Assembly (NCBI RefSeq): GCF_026151205.1
Contig: NC_087082.1
Coordinates: 7,137,908-7,201,907, forward strand
DNA length: 64,000 nucleotides
Source of the DNA: Bolinopsis microptera
Taxonomy: Eukaryota; Ctenophora; Tentaculata; Lobata; Bolinopsidae
Reading direction: 5' to 3'
In this document: positions 59,515 through 64,000 of the stretch, one piece after another
How the letters are laid out: each line of letters begins with the position of its first letter
Position numbering within the stretch: the first letter of the stretch is position 1
Translations under genes and position numbers: made by a program
The notes under the pieces: generated by a model
Told to the model about the DNA's origin: nothing
What the model saw: only the letters and a program-made list of their open reading frames with translations
The model's database searches: none

Positions 59515-59950
59515 TTAAAAGCTTCAATGAGATCCCCGTGACGTATTCGCCGCTCTGCCGTAGGATTTCCAATATACGGCTGTAGATTGGAATCAATCAG
59601 ACCGGTAAACCGCCTCTGGGCGCTCTCCATCTCCAAAACAGTCCCCCAACTTCCATGAGCTGCGGGTGGATTCCACAATTGGACACAATACTCAAGATGA
59701 GGTCTTATTAAAGCTTTATATATAGCAATCATAACAACTTTTTTCTAATAACTAAATTCCTTACAATCCAACAAATCATACGATTTGCCTTAGCGATACA
59801 TGCTTTGATCTGTTCGTTCCAAAGTAGAGAGTTATGGGTAATAACCCCCAAATCTTTTTCCTGTGCAGATACTTCAAGTTCTATACCATTTACCTTAAAG
59901 TACGCCAGTAAAATCTCCCAAAAAAGTGTTTCTAGAGCAAAACGCACAGT

Positions 59951-62084
59951 TTTGCTAGTACCTCAGTTAATTTTTTCAAAATCGTCCCACATTCAAACGA
60001 GGATTTTGCGCCCCCTAAGATGGCGCCCTTCATTACAACACTGATTTAACGATTTTACACCACATGCATAATTTCTGTTTTAACGAAGATATAAATTCAA
60101 ACAATATATACATAATATCACAATGACCCTATATACAAATTATATATAAAAATCTGAGTAAATTTTAAGTAGTAAAAGTAGCCAATTCAATTTATTGGCT
60201 CTAAATTTATATCTAAGTCTGCTATTTTTACTACACTATTAACTTTTCAACCCTCTTTCTCCTCTAATAAGAGCAATGACTGTTGTTCAATTTATGTTTA
60301 AACCAAATTTTCGTTGGCCATTTACAACAGATGAGCACTTTTCCGGGCTTGCTCAATGAAATGTTAATGAAATGCCAGAGATGACAGATAGAGGACTGAT
60401 GAATTCTGACACCCTGGTAAGGGTTGGATTCAATAAAGGGTTGTGGGGGTTGTAACTGGCCTAAAAGTCGTTAAAATCCCTGATTTGTGAAAGAAACCCA
60501 AGTAATTTCACTGTTCCTAGTCTACAACTTTTGGAAAAGGGGTTATAAACGCAGTTGTTTGTTAAGGAATATAAATTTCAATAACTGTAAATTTTAAGAA
60601 ATATAAATTTTAAGAAATATAAATATGAATTTTGATCTTTATTACAGATTATACATATCTTCAACTCCTCACTATTAGTCGCTTGGCTGTGGCGGAGTCT
60701 AACAAGTGACTATGTGAGCGGGCGGACCGCAGCACTCTTGTTGGTGGAACTTATCTACAGAAATAACTATTTGTTTGGTATACTGATAAACCTATTTTGG
60801 TAGATTATAAAATCGCACAAACGCGCCTAGATCAGAACGTTCAATTACGCCAGGCTATGTTTATAAATTCACATAGCCATGTGTATATGCGTACTGCATG
60901 ACGCGCTTGTTTCACGAGAGGGCTCTGGTTAGAGCAAGTTTATAAACATAATAGCCTGGGGTCCCCAGGTAATCTCAACTTGAATCGTCATTAATTTCAA
61001 TCAACAGAAGCTGAAAGATGGCAGCTCAAAAGGCCCGGCCCAGTGCACCCTCGATAAAATTGAGGTCTCGAGTGTCACTACTGGCTTTTCCGAACCCCTT
61101 TTTGCTAATTGGCCTATTGGTCCTAGTGAATTGCACTATACCGCTAAACGGCACAAAATAGTTTGTGTTTTAATATTTATTAATTTAACAAAAAATAACA
61201 TCGAGAAACTAGCACAGCATTTTAAATTTTGGGCTGCGCCGCGCATAAAATAATACTTTTTGCTATGATATGCAATATCAACGTACAGTTACAAGCTCAA
61301 CAAATTATTGACATGGTCAACAGTCAATGGATTTACTTATTTATGTTAAAATGGATTTAAGTGAATACAAAAAACAAATTTCAAATTTAAATTAAAATGC
61401 TAAACTTTTAAATTTAAATATTGTTTGTTGGACATTATTGTTTTCATTATATTGACCATTAAAATACTTGTTATTGATTAACAGCTTTTGGCTAAAAGTC
61501 AAATTTTAATGTAGCTTTTTTGGCATAGATTTTGTACCAATAACATGAACAAATCTTATCACGATCTCGTTGTAGGTTTATTTGACGGATGTTACTCGTC
61601 TAAATTTCTTTTAAGTAGCGCGCGCCGCTTTCTTGCCCGACGGCAAGTGCTACGAAGTAGCGCGCGCCGGGCCAGACCATTAACAATGGTCAATAGGTTT
61701 ATAACCTACCAGGACGCGCGCCGAGTTGGACTCGAGTATCACCCGTTAAGATTCTGTGCGCCGCGCGGCCCAGTACTACTCAAATAATTTACAAATATGT
61801 TATTATCTATTCATAAAATACGAATAAAGATTACAACGTTTAATCTTATCAATTGAAAATAATCACCGACTGATATTTTCCGACATTAAAATAAAATGTA
61901 AGAACCACAAAAATATTGAATTGAATAATTGGACAACTGGATTTCGGTCAATACAATAATGCCAATGCAATATTTCGTCTTATCGGTTAAGTTTGTGGAT
62001 ATTCATCAGTGAACTTTGGTATATGCTGTATTTCATTATACATTTGAAAGATGATATAAAGAAATATTTTCAAACTATATATAT
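59951..62084. other. Non-coding stretch between LINE copies
   Basis: Mostly AT-rich with no recognised gene. A 3'-tail fragment of the downstream LINE lies at 60085-60140. A GC-rich island at 61610-61780 contains AAGTAGCGCGCGCCG twice, and this motif is shared in inverted orientation with 30036-30056. The rest shows nothing assignable. Confidence 0.45.
60085..60140 (-). mobile_element. Short fragment of LINE 3' tail
   Basis: ATTCAAACAATATATACATA and AATGACCCTATAT match the 3' untranslated region of the LINE at 62705-62750 with few differences. It looks like a severely 5'-truncated insertion. Confidence 0.55.
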
Positions 62085-62704
62085 GCAAAGTAAAGTAAAG
62101 TAAAATTTATGACATCACATCATCACACATGTCTACAAACTATCATCGCACTGTGTGAAAAAATATATAATAAATATTTCCCCACCAACATTAATTAATT
62201 ATCAAATACAATATTTAAAAACAATCTCATCAAAAACATTATCCTATTTTTAAAACTTCCCAGTGGAATAAAGATTTATAAAACGCTTCTTTGCCACATA
62301 AGGATGGAACCAAAGATAATTGTTATGTTTCTCTTTATTACTGACATAACTGGCTCCCTCAATTCTTACTAAAACTTCATTAGAAACATTCCAAAAAAAG
62401 CAATCATTTGTAATACTTTTAGAAATCATATCTATCTTATATCCTTCTAATTTAATTTTAAAACCTAAAACTGTCACAGAGTTCTTGACGTCCGGAGGGA
62501 GTTTGTTCCAATATGGAATAACTCGCTCCGGGAGAAAAGACTTCTGGATATTCTTGACCTTTGTCACACTTTTACTACATCTATTGGATGAAACCAGATT
62601 AAGAGGTCTGATCTGCTTGGTCTGAACAAGTCTGAACCATAATCAGTCATAGCATTAATAACCTTAAAAGCTTCAATAAGGTTATATTTTTTTAAGAATA
62701 AAAT
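62085..62704 (-). mobile_element. CR1/L2-like LINE, second 3' fragment
   Basis: Minus-strand frame 62567-62250 encodes the reverse transcriptase C-terminus SFLPERVIPYWNKLPPDVKN then SVTVLGFKIKLEGYK, a standard LINE C-terminal motif. It is followed by the 3' tail ending in TTTAC-type repeats at about 62085-62105. It aligns base for base with the interrupted copy at 55086-58640. Its 5' side is cut off at about 62705, where another LINE's 3' tail begins. Confidence 0.78.
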
Positions 62705-64000
62705 TATTCAAACAATATACACATAATATAGCAATGACCCTATATAAAATCAAACCTTTAAGAATATTAAAAATTCCCTAAACACTCAAAAATTACCCTT
62801 GGCCTTGTGGCTCCAAGTTAAGATCTAGACTGTTTATATTAACAATGTTTTTTCTCGCACCTCTGTCTCCACGGAGAGAAATCACTGTTGTTCTTAGGAT
62901 TTCAAAGCGAAGGCGCTTTCTGATGTAACCTACAGCATCCGAGTACCTCTGGCCAGTGTGGTACTCCATCTTACTGGCCAGCTTTTTTACCAGTCTTTCA
63001 GCTTCACTACCCATTCCACCAGAAGTCGAGAACACTATAGGTGTGAAGCTTCCTTTCTCCACTTCAAGAACCCTTGCGTTGTAACATCGCTTTTTCTCAT
63101 TTTCATGGGACTGGTACATTGCTGGGATCGATTTGCTTGCATTGGAGGGGGCTGGGGCATGAAATACCCTTACATCAAAATATGCCCTCTCTGAAGCATT
63201 CCAAATCGATCTTGCAGAAATGTCCAGCCTAGCTTGGTCTCCAAGTACTGTTCCCTTAGGCAACTTCAGACCATCAACTGGAAGAAGAACTGGCTCAGTC
63301 TGCACATCCTTGCATTTCACAGTTCTCATTAGTTCAGCAAAGGTGTCTCTCAGCGAGTTGTGCCGCAGTGACACATATCCACCGAGTTTGCAGATGAGCG
63401 CATGGTTTGCTGAGTACTTTTGGCCACACGTACATGTCTTAGGGCTGTCCTTTAAGTTCAGGCTGTACCTGAGAGCTAATGCGTCTGAGAACTGTTGTTT
63501 GTTCATCAGATATCCATACTCTTTTAAAGGTAGTGCTGTTAACCAAGCACTTGCCCCTTTCTCAGCAGCTAGTTGGAACATCAAATTTGCCAGTGGTGTT
63601 GACTCGAGCTCCTGGCGTATTTCCGCTTGTTTTTGTCGATAGAAGAGATTTCGTTCAGTTGTTATCTCAGTTTTCACTCCTTTGCTTACTCTCCAGTCCT
63701 CTGTGTAGTTGTCTACCTGCTTGAGAATAGCTTCTTTAAGGGGTTTTGTGGCTCTGCCATGTCCATCATAACTGGTATACCCAATCCTCCATATCTTGGT
63801 GGTAGAGCCATCATGTTCCTTAGTTCATCAGTGCAGCTAAACAGCCTGTTGATGATAGCTGGAATAAACTCATCGCGTGTTACTTGTTCCAGAGGAGTGA
63901 GCCTATCTGCAACTCCTGGGGTAGTTCTGCACACATAGTTCCATCTTTTACTAAGCCCATACATGTATGCACTGTATGCTATTTGAGGTTCTCTTGATGC
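62705..64000 (-). mobile_element. LINE with C-terminal CCHC and restriction-like endonuclease domain (partial)
   Basis: Minus-strand coding, running off the right edge. 63964-63713 has WNYVCRTTPGVADRLTPLEQ and ALPPRYGGLGIP. After a frame change at about 63750, 63677-62793 continues with GASAWLTALPLKEYGYLMNK and DALALRYSLNL, then a CxC-x7-H-x3-C finger (CTCGQKYSANHALIC) followed by RHNSLRD. Last is an endonuclease-like region with ARLDISARSIW, FDVRVFHAPAPSNAS, ESHE-type YQSHENEK, and FTPIVFSTSGGMG. A Zn finger plus a D...D/E fold after the reverse transcriptase is the R2-type (RLE) arrangement. It ends with stop at 62793 and a 3' tail shared with 60085-60140. The frame break makes this copy inactive. 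Confidence 0.7.

Larger units (their letters stand above)
55086..59950 (-). mobile_element. CR1/L2-like LINE, 3' part, interrupted by two later insertions
   Basis: Minus-strand pieces of a reverse transcriptase C-terminus: 59947-59729 (EKDLGVITHNSLLWNEQIKA), 59732-59520 (YKALIRPHLEYCVQLWNP, MESAQRRFTGLI), and about 58640-58540 (ERVIPYWNKLPPNVKNS-type motif). They are followed by a 3' untranslated tail ending at about 55086 in short TTTAC-type repeats. The motifs and their order match CR1/L2-clade elements. A paralogue at 62085-62705 lacks the interruptions, and comparing the two defines both insertion sites and an internal deletion of about 83 bp in this copy. Frames are broken; the copy is inactive. 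Confidence 0.75.

Noticed and set aside
61545..61787. 80-codon Arg-rich frame
   Set aside because: Produced by repeated AAGTAGCGCGCGCC units; no homology recognised.

Overview
The window is animal nuclear DNA: AT-rich, intron-containing genes, GT-AG splice junctions, abundant minisatellites and non-LTR retrotransposon debris. The genes are conserved metazoan families (TFAP2, Qa-syntaxin 7/12, WIPI4, AAR2, SFT2D, ERI2, SF3B6, RBM34, eIF4E). Lineage cannot be fixed without a search. A non-bilaterian such as a hydrozoan cnidarian is compatible, because most start codons sit just behind a splice-acceptor-like site, as expected with spliced-leader trans-splicing, but this is inference.

Layout. 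(1) 1-3146: 5' part of a minus-strand secreted LDL-receptor-class-A protein gene that runs off the left edge. (2) 3147-14751: gene-poor, with several minisatellites, a GC-rich hAT-like MITE and many CACGTG palindromes. (3) 14752-28631: a ten-exon AP-2 transcription factor gene (plus strand) with an 8.3 kb first intron. (4) 28632-33040: no recognisable gene. (5) 33041-34814: a five-exon secreted cysteine-rich (pacifastin/VWC-like) protein, followed by a strong hairpin. (6) 35909-54083: eight housekeeping genes, all on the minus strand and head to tail: syntaxin 7/12, WIPI4, AAR2, SFT2D, ERI2, SF3B6, RBM34, eIF4E. They cover endosomal/Golgi membrane traffic and autophagy, U5 snRNP/U2 snRNP assembly, RNA processing and translation initiation. 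(7) 55086-64000: nested transposons. A CR1/L2-like LINE is interrupted by a 3.2 kb GA-rich element with G-tract ends and by a 763 bp TTAA-flanked MITE with G/C-tract ends. A second CR1-like copy and a restriction-like-endonuclease LINE follow.

Most notable points: splice-acceptor-like sites 1-21 nt upstream of at least eight start codons; two homologous, probably mutually exclusive cap-binding exons plus an extra in-frame exon in eIF4E; tandem copies of exon 3' ends with their splice donors inside introns of AAR2 and SF3B6; a CRE+E-box 20-mer minisatellite at two loci; strong CACGTG excess over the left 45 kb; and the G-tract-ended nested transposons. Apparent single-base frame breaks in SFT2D and RBM34 may be assembly indels.

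Exon boundaries were derived by hand from reading frame, GT-AG sites and phase. Counts of motifs are by eye.
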